Source: Chrysemys picta bellii
Taxonomy: Eukaryota > Chordata > Testudines > Emydidae
Direction of reading: 5' to 3'
Assembly: GCF_011386835.1 (NCBI RefSeq)
Contig: NC_088791.1
Span: 13,082,998-13,146,997, forward strand
DNA length: 64,000 nucleotides
A program made the position numbers and the translations under genes. The notes under the pieces are model-generated. The model made no database searches, was not told where the DNA came from, and worked only from the letters and a program-made list of their open reading frames with translations. Each line of letters starts with the position of its first letter. Position 1 is the first letter of the stretch. This document shows, piece after piece, positions 43,308-56,500 of the stretch.

Positions 43308-43449
43308 TCGTTACTTTTGGAAATGGGACTTAGGTAACTAAGTCACTTGGCACTTTTGAAATCTTTACATATATACACACACTCTCCTCCTCATCCCAAC
43401 TCTTACATGTAATTACTTAGCTAAATTTTAACCATTTAATCTTTGCTCA

Positions 43450-44130
43450 TAAACCAGTCCCTTCAGCATATTGATAATTTCTCTTGCTCTTTGTTGAACT
43501 TCCAATTTGTCCTGTTTTTAGGATTGAGGTGTCCAAAACTAAATACAGTATTCAGTGTTTGGTGGTGTAACTGTCCATAAGGAGGACTGTTCTGCCATAC
43601 AATCCAGTCGAAAATTGTATTGACCATTTTTTGCTGCCATTTCACACTGCAAACATGTCCAGTTTGCTCTGTCATCACCGTTAAGTCTTTCAGATTCTGC
43701 TTCCTAATTGAAAGGATCCATTGAATCCATTTGATATTTTTCTCCCACCAAGGGATTAGTTTGCATTTTTCTAAATTTAATCTTTTTGTTACTTCCTAAC
43801 TGTGTTTCTAGTATCTGTAGGTCCTCTGTTCTCACTAGTATTTGCACCATAGGCTCCAGTTTAATGTCCTCACCAGGTTTTTTTTAATGTGATCAACTCT
43901 CCTTCCAGGACATTAATCAAGTTAAGAACAGGCCTAATCTCAATCCCTATGGCACTTTATTAGACACTTTCCCTCCACTTGTTCACTGATGTTTCTTGTT
44001 ACCTTTTTCATCATAATGCTCTTCACCAAGTTTCACTGTATTTTATTCAAGGCAATTTGAATTACATTTGCAAATAAGATTCTGTGAAACTATCAAATGC
44101 TGATCTATCTGAATTACATTTCCATTCATC
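43450..44130 (+). mobile_element. Old CR1-like untranslated region
   Basis: TTGAACTTCCAATTTGTCC, GGTGTCCAAAACTAAATACAG, TTTTTTGCTGCCATTTCACAC and GTTTGCATTTTTCTAAATTTA follow the order of the conserved non-coding part of turtle CR1 elements. It is strongly diverged and has no coding sequence. Confidence 0.5.
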
Positions 44131-45530
44131 TACTATCTCTGTAATTCTGTCCCTCCCCCCCCAAAAAAGCTATTGAGTTTGTCTGATATTTGTTCCATCT
44201 ACCCCCCCCCCCGACACACCTTTTAATTGCTCATCTTCTAAATGTTTGTTTGTTTTTCTCCTAATATTCCATTGTTTTATTAGGGATTGAAGTTGCTTAT
44301 TAAGGTAATTATTACTAGTATCACTTTCTTGTTTGGAAGGTCATTTCCTGGCACAGGTTTCTTTTAGACTCCCTGATAGTATCCATTTAGTTGCTTCCTA
44401 TATGAAGTAGCCTGAGTATTTAATCAACTCTCACCATAGACTTGAGACAAGGATTACCCCAAGCAGTAAGTCTGTAAGCAATTCAAATGCCCTCCTTTCT
44501 GATGTCAGAACAACTCCATCCATAATATACTAGGTTTTCTTGGACAATGTGTCTTCAATATCTGTATCCTGAACTACTATCACAATGTTTATAATTCTAG
44601 CATTTGTTAATACTATTTACAATGCCAGAACACACACCATAGCAAATGTGAAATAAACATGCAATGTGCTGAACCTACATGACCAAGGCTAGTAGATTTG
44701 TTCCTGCTGTTGGAAAGCTTTGAAATGTAATGATAATCTTAAGCAAATGTAAGCAGATGTAGGTAGAAACTCTGTCTAACTGACTAGCTCAGAAGAGCAG
44801 TATCAAAACCTAAGATCGATGGATAGATAGGGTGATCTTTGGTTGCAGTGTATATCCCCAGGCCCATGCTATAGGTTCATCTTCTCAAGACCATGACTTA
44901 CAGGCCTGAAATGAATGAAGCTTTTCTGTTCTTCTGCCTGGCCAACTGGAATGCTATTGGATCACTTCAAAAATACCGTGACTAATAAGCACAAATAAAT
45001 TTGGGAGGGAGCTGAACAGCTTGTGACCACATGCTTTTGAGGCAATGCACCCTAGCCTCAATAAACTATGTTTCTCCTATGCATGTTGATAATGACTTCC
45101 ACTTTGTTTCAACTTTCTGGAAGACTACCATTGGGCATGTGGCTAGGACCAGCTGTTGATGATAGCTACTGTGGAGGTGTGGCTGCAACCCATTACCACA
45201 ACTACAGCCAAATGGTTCTCTTTCCAGAACAGTTTCCAAGTGGTTTTCAATCTTCCAGTGAAAGAGTCCTGGAAGCTTCAAACTTTCATCCACATAAGAT
45301 AGGAAATGAAATTGGATCGCAAGGAAAAATCATGTTGTTTATGGTATCTCATTGGCATTTTTTTCCCGATCCCTTACTACTTTTGTAGCGTCTGTCTTCT
45401 GACGCGGTGTTTCCTGGTCAGCTGAAGATGGAAGGTGGGGTGGTTTTTTTGTTGTTTTTTACCCTATTCCTGTTTGGGCTTTGTGAGGAGTACAGGAATA
45501 TCTTCAGGCCTTAAAACGTTGCGCCACTGT
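44131..45530. other. Intron 2, nothing recognised
   Basis: No recognised gene. A small C-run and A-run pair is at 44153-44167 and 44200-44213. Confidence 0.4.
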
Positions 45531-45569
45531 AGCACATCAGTGAAGATGCTGCCTGTGTCAATGGGATCA

Positions 45570-45660
45570 GTTCTTCTGTCAGCATAGGTAATCCACCTCT
45601 GTGAGAGGTGACAGCTAGGTCGATGGGAGAATTTGCTGTTAAGCCAATGGTAAACTGCAG
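45570..45660. mobile_element. MITE fragment
   Basis: CTTCTGTCAGCATAGGTAATCC, then GGTGACAGCTAGGTCGATGG is internal text of the CATAGCTAT-type MITEs. Neither end is visible. Confidence 0.4.
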
Positions 45661-46069
45661 TTTTCTTTTGTAGCAAGTTAGAGATCTGCCAAGGAGTCGG
45701 AATTACTAGTGATTGTCCCCTACTTGACAACGAGGATCAGTGCTTACACACCTCTGACCATAGTTTTCACAATGCTCCTAATCAATTTCCCACAAAAGAG
45801 CAGACCAGGAATCAGACCTTGGGTGTTCCTGGAACAGGAGTAGCAGAGGAGAATGCCTTAAAAATATTTGAGATCCCATTTATTTAACAACAAAACAAAC
45901 AAAAACCTAAGCATACTTGAAAAAAAGGAGGTTGAGTCATAATCATTTAAGAAATCAAGTAGACTGGGTTTTTTTATATCAACTGACTTGATTTGCCATT
46001 CTCAGAAGACCCTTAAATCCAGATTACCTAATGGTAAGAGCAAATTTACCATGGAACGGTATGCTACAG

Positions 46070-46200
46070 AGAGGTCATAGAGGCACCATCAATAGAAATG
46101 TTCAAAAGGAGATCAGATAACACTGGGGAAATAATGCAGGAGGTTGGACATGACCTTCTGAGGTTCATTTCATTTTTAATGTGTATGGTTCTATGAACAT
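46070..46200 (+). mobile_element. Diverged CR1 3' end
   Basis: GAGGTCATAGAGGCACCATC, AATGTTCAAAAGGAGATCAG and GAGGTTGGACATGACCTTCTG, then GTATGGTTCTATGAAC follows the CR1 3' end in order, with heavy mutation. Confidence 0.6.
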
Positions 46201-47370
46201 TCTGCAGAAACTTATCAGGTTTAGAGAAATTTCTTATCGTACCTCTCTATGCACTTTTCTGGAGTAGCAGCATTATGAGAAGACCTGTGTAATGGGTAGA
46301 TTTTTGTTCGCCTGTTTAGCTTGTCTTTGTGGAAATAATGCAGATCTTTTGTATTCTCTGCAACTGTATGGATAATCTTCCCTGTGTACTGTGCTAACGC
46401 TACCGAAACTCCTTAGCTGTATACATAAAGTTTGGCAAATCTACCAAACAAAGCTAACAAACTGGAACAACTTTTTGCTCCCAGTCTGAAATAGCCTTAG
46501 TTTGCTGACCTTCAAGGCACTCTAGAAACTGCATATATTTATGTGGGTTGCAGGCTTCTCTGATTTGGAGGGGAATTTTGTGTTCTGCTGGCTGTTTAAT
46601 ATTATTTCTGTTTTTTAATTCATAGCAGGAGTGTCTGTAGCATTGCATAGGCAGTCCTTTTTATTTTTGTATACAAATCTAAAGGAAGAAGTAACAAAAT
46701 GAGTAAATAAAAGGACAAGCAAGAGAAACCAAAAAGCAGGATTATTCCCCATGGAGGAACCTGTCTGTAACCAAGTCTGGTGTGAACACATCCTATTTTC
46801 CCCCTTCAGATACTTTGTTCTCCACCATGTTTCTGATTCTATCTTGTTGTCTCCTCTCTCATAAATCAAGTTGAAGGGGGGACTGTGCACCTGATATAGT
46901 CCTGCCAATTTGAGTGTGGTGCCCTATCCCAGTCTATCTGAGGGAGTTGAGCTCTGAAATGGGAACTTTTCCAGAGGGTGGGAGAGTCCCACGTAAGATT
47001 AGCCAATTCACTTGGAAAAAATGTGTACTGTCTCTCCTAGTTTAAGGAATACTCAGGTGACATGTTAAGATGCAAAAATCAAAGTTCCTCTTACAGATGA
47101 AGAGCTTGTTCCTTTTCATTGTGCCTTTCTTGGGTTTTATGAGTTCAATATAATCCAATAAAATAAGTTTAAATATCCCAATGAATGCATGTGTGTAGAC
47201 TAATATATATCTTTAAAGAATGGATTGTTGTCCTCTCTCCCCTCAGTTGAAATACATCCCTGCCATTAATTTTTATAGGAGTGACCCATGCTAAATACAT
47301 GTACGTTTTCCTTCATTAGTGCTCTGCTGATAATGCCTTTAAAATAATAATGAAGTTTTGAAAATATTTT
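46201..47370. other. Intron 2, nothing recognised
   Basis: AT-rich DNA without recognised repeat or coding frame. Confidence 0.4.
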
Positions 47371-47371
47371 C

Positions 47372-47467
47372 AAAAAAAGAACAGGAGTACTTGTGGCACC
47401 TTAGAGACTAACAAATTTATTTGAGCATAAGCTTTCGTGGGCTACAGCCCACTTCTTCGGACAGTCG
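47372..47467 (-). mobile_element. Penelope-like repeat with hammerhead-like end (copy 3)
   Basis: The most intact copy. The minus strand of 47431-47463 reads CCGAAGAAGTGGGCTGTAGC then CCACGAAAGC. The hairpin GTGGGC-TGTA-GCCCAC is perfect and is followed by GAAA. The left box is CCGAAGA where an active hammerhead has CUGAUGA. Downstream are the GACTAACA and GGTGCCACAAGTACTCCTG words seen in the other copies. Confidence 0.62.
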
Positions 47468-48540
47468 GCAATCATAAATCTACCAAATCAGATCTAAGAC
47501 CCTATCTCTTGATTTTTATATTGAAAATACAGCTATAGAAAACTAACATTAGGATTTGTATGAATACACAGCTAAACGCCACAAGCAAATGCACTGTAGA
47601 AAAATATCTGTGCTAATTACTTTAGTCTAAATTCACTACTGATATCAACGCAAAAATCTTTTTTTCACAAAATTCTGCATCTAGAGCATTGTCAATTCCA
47701 ATTATTCAAAAATTGAGTTGTCCTTCCTCCCCCCCTCCCCCATTATACTTTTGAAAATAATTTGGGGTTCCTATTTGTCTTCTCATTTTTGAGCCTTAGG
47801 TTACTCTTTGGTCATGTATTCCAGCTTTTATCCACAATGAGTGGGCTAGAAACTTTTATTTAAAAATAAGAAGTTTGAAATTCTCATGACTCATGAGCTG
47901 GAGCTTTAAGAAAAATGCCAAATATTGCAAGACTTGCTATGAAATCATGAGAGTTGGCAGCACTGCTGTGCCATAAAGAGAAACCCTGACACAGACTTGC
48001 CCTGTACATCTTCGTTATTTGAGCACTATTGGTAAAGTTACTATTTACTTGATCATCTCTTCCCCTTCAAATGAATTAGGGTGGACTGTTCGAGAGCGAA
48101 TTATGTCTTTAGCAAAGTTTTTCCTTTGCTGCTTATGTAATCTTGAAAATTTAGGGCCAGACCTTTTAAAAAAGAAAATCTCAAATAACATCCACTATCT
48201 TCTGTGCAACTTTTTGTACATACAATAACCTAAACTGGTGCAAGTATATGATGATAAATTTTCCCAATTTGCACAGGCAGTGGTAGTAGTTGCTTGTGAA
48301 AAATGGCAGGTCACTCCCTGCATTTCCCTACCTTGTTACTTTAGTTTTCTCTCTTCTCCTGGTTCTCTAGTTTCACTCCTCCTTCCTCCTGGCTATTCTG
48401 AGTGGCAGAAGGACTTGGGAGAGGAGGGCAGTAATGGTGTTTAAAGGGAGACCACTCACCTGCAGGAGTGGAGGAAATACTGCAGTCTCAGAGTTCAATA
48501 CAGAGCTTCCTCCTCTCTTAAAGACAGTGCTGACGCTAGG
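47468..48540. other. Intron 2, nothing recognised
   Basis: No gene or repeat family recognised. Confidence 0.4.
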
Positions 48541-49010
48541 TGATTGTCATGACCAGGACATGGGCAGTGAGATCTAGTGGTCAGAGTTGGAGTCAGGCCG
48601 GGTTGGGTACCAGAAGGCCAGAGTCCAAGACCGGCCAGGCATCAGGAGAGGGGAGGAGTTGGAAGCCGGAGTCTGGGGTCTCTTGCACATGGAGCCTGAA
48701 GCAGAGACAGGGAGGCAGTCTGTGTTGTTGCTCAGACAGCTCTGGTCCTGCTGGGTGGGACTTCCTGCTGAGCCCAGCCTCACGGGGTTCTCTGGTGGGA
48801 GCCCAGCCTACATTTCCTATGGTTATGTGGACGCATCAGCGGCCCGAAATCCTCATGGTCCCAGGTTCTAGCCCTGCAGGTTTTTATAGTGATGCAGTCA
48901 GCATGACCAAACCCCCGGTGGTAAATAGTCTGGCGGCTGATAGGAGATGATCTAATCTTCTAGGTCAGCTGAATGGAGAAGCAGCCAGCGTCACCATCTT
49001 TCTGCGCCCT
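48541..49010. repeat. Unclassified GGAGTCAGGC-rich dispersed repeat
   Basis: Word content like that of 4971-5275 (GGAGTCAGGCC, GGCCAGAGTCC, GAAGCCGGAGTC). More GC-rich than its surroundings. Overlapping frames at 48540-48950 are not recognised as genes. Confidence 0.4.
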
Positions 49011-49447
49011 GGCTGGCAGCTGGAATATCTGCCAGAAACTCTTCAAATTGAGGGGGATACAGTTGTTTTAGAGGGGGAATCATGGGAGAGTGAATTTACA
49101 GAGGTCTTCCACAACAGTAGCTAAGCCATAGGCCTGTAGTAAGTTAGGAACATATGTAACGTTCTCTCTATGCTTTATTTAAGGTTACCATATGCATTTT
49201 AACACCTACTTTCTTTCAATTTTCGGCAGAGTAAAAATGGTTTGGCTGAAACTTCACATTTTTGATCTCATTAATAACTCTGAAATCTGAATGAAATTGA
49301 TTCAGCAGTTTTTGAGTGGGGAGGAAAATGTTTTTCAGACGTTTGTGGGTGTACGTGCATGTGTGTATATGTAACTCAAAAGCAGCTGACCTTCAGAACT
49401 TCAGTCTTCCCAGGTGGCTAGTCCTCAGTGAAGGATAGTCCCTATGG

Positions 49448-49525
49448 CCCCTACTCAGGAAATCGGAAAGCACAGGCTTGAGTTCCATTGAAGTCACATG
49501 CTAAAGTGCGCTTCAGAATCAGGGA
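49448..49525. repeat. Diverged palindromic repeat
   Basis: CCCTACTCAGGAAATCGGAA, GAGTTCCATTGAAGTCACATGC and GCGCTTCAGAATCAGGG form a poor palindrome similar to 10971-11046. Confidence 0.4.
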
Positions 49526-50449
49526 TGGAAGAAATTATGAAGTTATAAGTGGCTTTAAACAGTTGCTTTCAGAAGTAAAGTTACTACCTTAAGTTGTATA
49601 ATAACCTGTGGTATTACAGAGTTGTGCAAAACACAATTGGGCAACTGTGCAGCTAGGATAATATATGTGTGGATAGTGGTGTCTAATATAAAAATATAGA
49701 GTTGCACAACACCATAGTATACAGATAATGTCTCTTTCTCTCTCTCTCTTTCAAAGAGCCAGAAAGGTAATCTATATCTCCCTACATTAGGTTAAGTCTG
49801 CAGGTTTAAACAGTCAGGAAATAGAAAACGTATGAGTCAATACCAACATTAACTCGTCCACCATTCATGTGGACTATTTTCAATTGCCAATTTGTTAAAT
49901 GTATGCCATATGTGCAAGCTAATGTTACACATCCTTGACATTGTATTGTTGGTGAGGTTTTCGCTCTGCCACCAGGGCTGCTTAAATGAAGCTTAACACC
50001 TCGACCCAACAGTGATTGGGTGCTTTTTTTTTTTTTTTTTTTTTTTAAATACCTGGTAAGGTGGAAGTTACTTGTGCTGCAGTGCCTAGCAACAAGAACC
50101 CAGTGCTGCACCAGAAACAATACAGCAACTCATTGGGACAGCCTCTGTGTGTGAGAGAAATTACATCGCAGTTTAAAAAAAAAATGGTTGGAATCCCTAA
50201 TATGCGACCTATATATAGCATGGGATATGTGTCAAAATCGGCAGGGCTGGCCTTGGTCAGGCCTGCTAAATATTGTGCCACCAGCCCCCTCCTCAAAAAG
50301 ATTTACCTCTGTCCACTGTGATCCCACCCCTCCTCTGCATTAATGGATAACATCTTGGTTTGCAGGGCACATGAGGGTGAAGTTTTATCCCAAGATTATA
50401 GATGAGGAACAATGAAGTTAAGGCTAAAGTTGGATGCACAACCTCAGGT

Positions 50450-50620
50450 GCTGATAACCATATTCAGACACCTAAATAAGATGGCCTGATGTTCAGGGGT
50501 TGCTGAGAACTCATAGCTCCCACTGATGGTAATGGGAGCAGTGGCTGCTCGGCACCTCTGGAAGTAAGTGGCTAATTTGAGGCGCCCATCATTGAAAATG
50601 TTGTTGTACTGAGACTTGAC
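50450..50620. repeat. Diverged palindromic MITE-like repeat
   Basis: GGCCTGATGTTCAGGGGTTGCTG near 50483, with CTCCCACTGATGGTAATGGGAG at its centre and GGCTGCTCGGCACCTCTGG on the right, shows imperfect mirror symmetry. Confidence 0.5.
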
Positions 50621-53504
50621 AAAGGTCATTGAGGATGAAATCAGTCTCAAAGCTGGTGTTGGTCCCTTTTTCTCATTCCTTCGCATAGTCATTTAGAGCA
50701 GTGTATCTGAACTATACCCGTGACTATTTACTTATGATCTAAGGCAAAGAAAATCTTGTCCCCCAGCCACCACTCCCTGCGCACCCTTACTCTTCAATGT
50801 CAAGGGGTGTTTTCTGTCATCCTCTCAAAACACACGTACCAATACATTATAGAGATGGATTGTTATCATTGGTACGCTTTTTACTTCCATATAGAAAACG
50901 AAAATGTTTGACTTTGAATAAGTAGTCTCCAACCTGAAAAGGCTGAGAAACTCTGATTTAGATCATGTTGCACCTCATGCTGTTGCGCTTGCCCCTTCTT
51001 GTGTCCAGATGTCACAGAGTTAGTTGAACACAGGAGTTGGCTCAGTTGCAGGCAGCGGCTGGTAGGGAACTTGCTTATGCCCTCAGTGGTTGCTTTCACA
51101 TCGTTGCTGCCTGCATGATGTAAGACTCTGAGGTATTCCCCAAAATCTGGAAGCCTATGGCTATGGTTTTCATGGACCCTAAAAGCCAGCCTTGGGTGGC
51201 TGTGAGAAGGGATCATCGAATAACTTGTGACTTTCAGGAGAAATCAGTGCTAAGCTTTTAATCCCGGTGATCAGTTTGCATTGATTCATTTTCAAGTCTC
51301 TTCTCAAAGTAAAAAACCATGAAAGCTGGGATTCCTCTTTAATCTGGGGGACCAAGAGAAATAAAGGGGGAGAATTGGCATATACTTTGTCCGCAAAGAT
51401 CAGTTCTAAAAGAAGGATCCGCTTTTATACATACTGAAAAGAGTTTTCTTATAGGAATCATTATTTTGTATATGTATATTTTGTATATGTAAACAAACTA
51501 AACTTGTTTGTGAACATGAACTTTACATATACTATCTTAGGAAGAGTTAAATTAGATTAAAAAAAAAAGATAAAATCTTAATATAGAGCTGATCCAAAAA
51601 ACTGGTAAAAATGTGTAGGGAAGTTGTCAAGTTATAATTGAAAAATTTATATTCCAAATTTTTCTTGTCAATTTTTGATGTTGAATCATTTGTCAAAAAA
51701 TTAAAATTTAGGAAATTTCAACAAGCACTATCCTGATTATTAAATGGGAACCTAGTAGGCAATCTTACTATTTGGAGTAATTTATTACATGGGAATTTGT
51801 GTCTTGATGCATACAGCAACATGTTGAATTTGGGATTGGATTAGTTTAGCTCATTTTATAGCCTGTGGATTCTGAAAGCTTTATTTTTGACATGCTCCAA
51901 TCTAGTTGTTTCTATAATAATGCACAGTCAGTCAAAGTTAGATCTTAAGTAAAGCATTGCTTAATGTAAGTATCCTAAAAGACTGTTCTTTAGGAATATC
52001 CTAACTGATGGTTCTGTGGGAGCAAACTAAAAATAAATAAATGTCTGAAGTTCTGAATTGTTTACATTTCTTTGAACTGCAGAAACATTTTAAAAGATTT
52101 TAACTAATTTCTTTGCAAAATGCATGCATATAATAATGCCATGCTTGCTTGTTCATCCTAAGGAAAGTCACCTTAATTAGGTATTGTGAAGGTGCTCTAT
52201 TTTAAGCAGCAAAGATCCCAAAATATAGTTGGTTGTATGTTCTATTTCTTTTTTTCTGTAGAAGCTGAGCAGTATTTTAGTGTATCAGTAGAGGGCACTG
52301 TTGTAGCACTAAAGGCACTTGAAAGTCTTGTCTTCGGTTTTCTTCATTTTTATTTTGGAAAGTGTTTAATGTTCTCCATGTAATTGAATTCAGTTCCCTG
52401 CATAATTAGCAATGGAGCCTTATTCTGTGTGCCATTGCTGTGGATAGTATTATTTTTGTCTCTGTTTGCCTTCAGTCAATGCAAAATATTGTTGCCTATC
52501 AAAATGTAGAACATTTTATTTCTATCTATCAAAGCTAAATAATATTTAAAGGTGGAAATATAAAACAGTATTGTGGGTTTCATTCTGGACAAATAGGAAA
52601 TCTTTAAAATTTCCTGCTTGTAGTTCAAGAAATAACAGAGTTAATGTGCCACAGTAATTTTACCTTTGTATTCAAATGCACAGGATAATATTGGTGGATG
52701 ATCAGTACTTGCAGGTTGTTAAAATATATATGTAAACCCATAATATTTATTGATTTTGTTGGTTGATTTTTTTTCTCTAGTTTGTTTCTGCTGCATTTTG
52801 GTGAGCGAAGTTATACAACATTGGTGCTGTTTAGCATATTGAAATATTAATTACACAATGATCAAGCATAAATGCAAAGTAATTATGACCTAGAAATAGT
52901 TCATATATAACATCCAGGAACCTGTAAACTTTTCTGATATATTAGGGCCACACACAAAAAGAAAATGTTTCCCCAAGGTAACAGTGGTCTAAAATTTTAA
53001 AACTACTTTTATTACCTTCAAGAGGCTCTGACTGGATGCAAAGTAAAGATCTTTGGAAGTCAGAGATCTGTTAATTGTGTTTCTGCTACAGCTGACTCTT
53101 GAATTGGTAACTACATACAGGATTAATTATGAGAATGGGCTCTAATTTTGCTTCAACTATCTCTTAGGTTTTTGCCTATAAAATAGTTGAGTTCTATGAA
53201 TGCCCAGAGAAGTTCACCTTAGAAATAGAAGTACACACCCCTCAGATAGCAAGGCTCTCTTCCATATAAACATCAAGATTTAAAACACGAAAGGCTTGGA
53301 AGATGTTGTCGGACGGTCTGTGTGTGTGCTTAGAAAAAGCTGGTTTCAATTTTTTTAAATAGTTAAAAATGTTAATTTTGTCATCCTGGACTAAATGGAA
53401 TGGGGGGCAGGCTTTCAAGGAAAGGAACGACATAGGAGGTTTGAAAACAAAAGTGTGTAGTGAGGCTGTCACCTTTCAGGGCTTCTAGGGAAAATCCAGA
53501 AATA
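50621..53504. other. Intron 2, repeat-poor, nothing recognised
   Basis: A long AT-rich stretch with almost no recognised repeats. It includes TAATTA-type homeodomain words near 52846-52885. It is a candidate region for conserved non-coding elements, by exclusion only. Confidence 0.35.
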
Positions 53505-53591
53505 GGGCCTGATCCTGCAAGTTCACCAGTGCCCTCCACTATAGGCACTGTGGAAGTTGAGGACACTCAGAACCTTTGCAGGATCTGCCCT
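53505..53591. repeat. Palindromic MITE-like repeat (GATCCTGCA type)
   Basis: GGCCTGATCCTGCAAGTTC at the left is mirrored by GAACCTTTGCAGGATCTGCCC at the right, with a centre of GCCCTCCACTATAGG. Same family as 57100. Confidence 0.7.
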
Positions 53592-56500
53592 AGATTGCCT
53601 GTATGTGTACAGCAGCATCAGTGCTGGGATACCAATAGGCACTATTTAAAGTTTTCATCAGAGCTGTGGATGAAAACTAAAAAACTTTAAATAGAGACAA
53701 AAGTTGAAGAGAAGCTTTGTTTTCGAGCTACCTTGTACAAGTACAGGTCAGTTTAATTGGGTTTTACCTGTACCAAAAGGGGAAACTTCCTACAAAATAA
53801 AATTACATACTCAGCATAACTGTGCATGAGGCTACAAAAATCTGGTCTTGTAGGTTTTCTAAAGGGGACTAATATCCGCAAGTATACTCTAGTTAAATGT
53901 ACAGCTTTGTTCTTCAAAGCTTTGTCATACATCCCCCTATTTACTAGCATTTCCTTATATCAAGTTGGTAAGCTAATATTAAAGTAAATTCTCATTTAAT
54001 CGGAAACATTAGTACTGATGTACTGTTCCGGTGTCATCTCTGTAGCTGTTATCTCTGTGTATTTTCCCCAGGAGAGGCTATCACAGGTTTTTAGTCCAGA
54101 CTGTTTGTATTTGACAAGGTCAAGATAAGTTTTATCTCTATAGATAAGTAAAGTGCATTAGGATCAATACAGTTACAGTAAAATATATTGACAATATTTA
54201 TTACAAGAGCCTAATGAATTTTTAAAGCTTGTGAGATTGTCATATTAAAGTGTGTGTGTTCTCTAAATATTTGTTTATAATGGTGCCTGTGCTGTTATAA
54301 TTACAGACCTATAATTTTTATTTTTAAAGTTATATACATTTATTTTTTAAATTGGATTAGATCCTTCTGGTATTAAACAAAACATAAAAACTCAACAAAT
54401 TCCTAGGACAGACCTTCAAAAATATAGCTGTAGGTATTCATGGTGTGATTGCCCCTATGTCTGCAAAATTACTTTGTTTTTTTTACATGCTGACAATTTT
54501 TAGAATTTTTATTTTTCTTGACACATAATTTTCTTTGATTTTTGCTTTTGTAGAGTTGCTAAAGCCAGTTGCATTTGTGTTACGAATTCCCCTAGATAGA
54601 TATTTATGCAATCAAATCAATAAGTGTTTCATAATCCTTCTAATACTTATGTAACTTAATGGCTCCATCTGTTATGACGTATCTGTTTAAACATGTATGT
54701 TATGTATAGGCATTTTAAAATGCAAATTATAAGGGATTATTTTCCTTCGGGCTTTGTATTCTTTTATTGTATCAGATGGAGAGCAACAAAATTAACCCAT
54801 AAAAAAACTATTAAAACAATTTTGAATATCTGTTTTATATTAAGTAAAGATAATTTATAGGTGAGATTGAATAGCCCTACATTACTCGTCCTGCTTTCTC
54901 TGTTTAAAAATGTTGATCTTTTAAACCATGCAGCATGTGCCAATATAGCTCTGTGTTGGGACTAAATTAAGGACAAAGTTTCAACCTTTACTCACAGCTT
55001 GCTTATATGTGCATCTGTAAGTCAGATCCTATGGTTTTCGTCTATAGATGTCTTCCCCCCCTGTGGTTTTAATGAGTGCACAAAGATACATGGTTTTTTA
55101 ATTCTCAGAAATTCAAAATCATTGTTGTTAATACTATGTTAGGAGGCTTCTGTTCATCCTTACCACTGAGGTTTGATACCTGACACTTTTAATTTAATTT
55201 AATTAGGGAGGCAGAACCCCATCTTGGTGGTTCATTAAGGGGATTATTCATCAAAGTTATTGCTGCCTTGATGGAGAATAACAATATCACTCGCAATAGC
55301 TGATGTTGCTCTCATAATTATATTACTTTCTACTGTTTTTCTCTCCAGGGTTTTGTACTTAGTCTCTTTAGTTAAAATTTTAAATTGATGGAAACATAAA
55401 CTGATACAGCAGATTCATGGGGACCATGCTCATTTTAGTCTTTATATCATGTAAATGTTTAATTTTTAAAAAAGCCTGTTTTAAGAGTTTCTCTGTTTTT
55501 AAATATTTGTATTTATTTCCAGCTTAGTTGCACCTTGACTCTGGGCTCTGGGTTGCAGGCTGCCTGTTTGTTGGTGTAGCTGAACTCTGCTGTGACAAAA
55601 CCTTGCAGAGATCGTTACAGTAAGGAAGCTTCCGTGGAGCAAGGAGTCATGATGGGGCTTGCTGGGCCGGAGCTGAAATCTAACGTGAAATTAAAAAGGG
55701 GAAAAAAAACAGACCAGACTGTATGCAAAAGTTATCTTTTGTAATGCAGCCGTTATCCAATATTCAGAAAATGAGAACATTAAAAATAGAACAATCGTCC
55801 TTTTAAAATGTTACTAGTTTGGTTAATTTACCCCAAAGTATCTGGTGTCTGTGACTCAGAAAAACCCTTATCTACTAAGGGAGAAAAAAGAGCATTGCAC
55901 AAAAGGTGACAAGTTTTCACCTCTTTCCTTGGAGAACATTTTAATTCCACTTTAATCAGCCTGCCAATAAAAGAGTACTTGGCTTTCAAGGGGAAACAAA
56001 TCAAAATATGCATTTATCAGTCATAAGACAGAATTCAATCGCTCACAACTGATGAACTCCAAAAGGAATGAAACTAGTACTATCATACTGCCTTGGTTGT
56101 TTGCTTTGTACTATCAAAGAACCTGTACTATCTTTTTCTGCCACATCCACTGTTTGTCTATCATCCCTAATTATGGCCTTTCAAAGGAGATGCCTCATAA
56201 TTGCTACTAATAGTTAAAATTAAATTTTTTTTGCATCTAGATAACTAGCCTAGTGTTCTGGTGTTTGTAGATTTCTGTGTTCTGCTGCTGCCTGAATAAC
56301 TGTGGACAAATTCTAGCCAAGATGAGGCAGAGAAAGGAAGACGAGGTTGCTAAGTAACACTGTCATTGTTACAGTACTGATCTCCTAAAAGGGCATGCCA
56401 TGGGCCTATCTTATTAAAATAAACTTTATTTTCCACCAGAGAAAGAGACTTTAGGTTCATGTTGCACTGTGCAGGTGGGGCTGTCATTTCAGACGTCTCT

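Larger units (their letters stand above)
42663..43361. repeat. Palindromic repeat split by two MITEs
   Basis: The host pieces are 42663-42722 (TTTTCAAAAGCGCGTAAGTG, ACTTAGGAG), 43001-43030 (TTAGGAGCCAAAATCC, TTGACTTTCAG) and 43308-43361 (GGGACTTAGGTAACTAAGTC, CACTTTTGAAA). Joined, they make an imperfect palindrome with TTTTCAAAAG outer arms, as at 33786. Confidence 0.7.
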
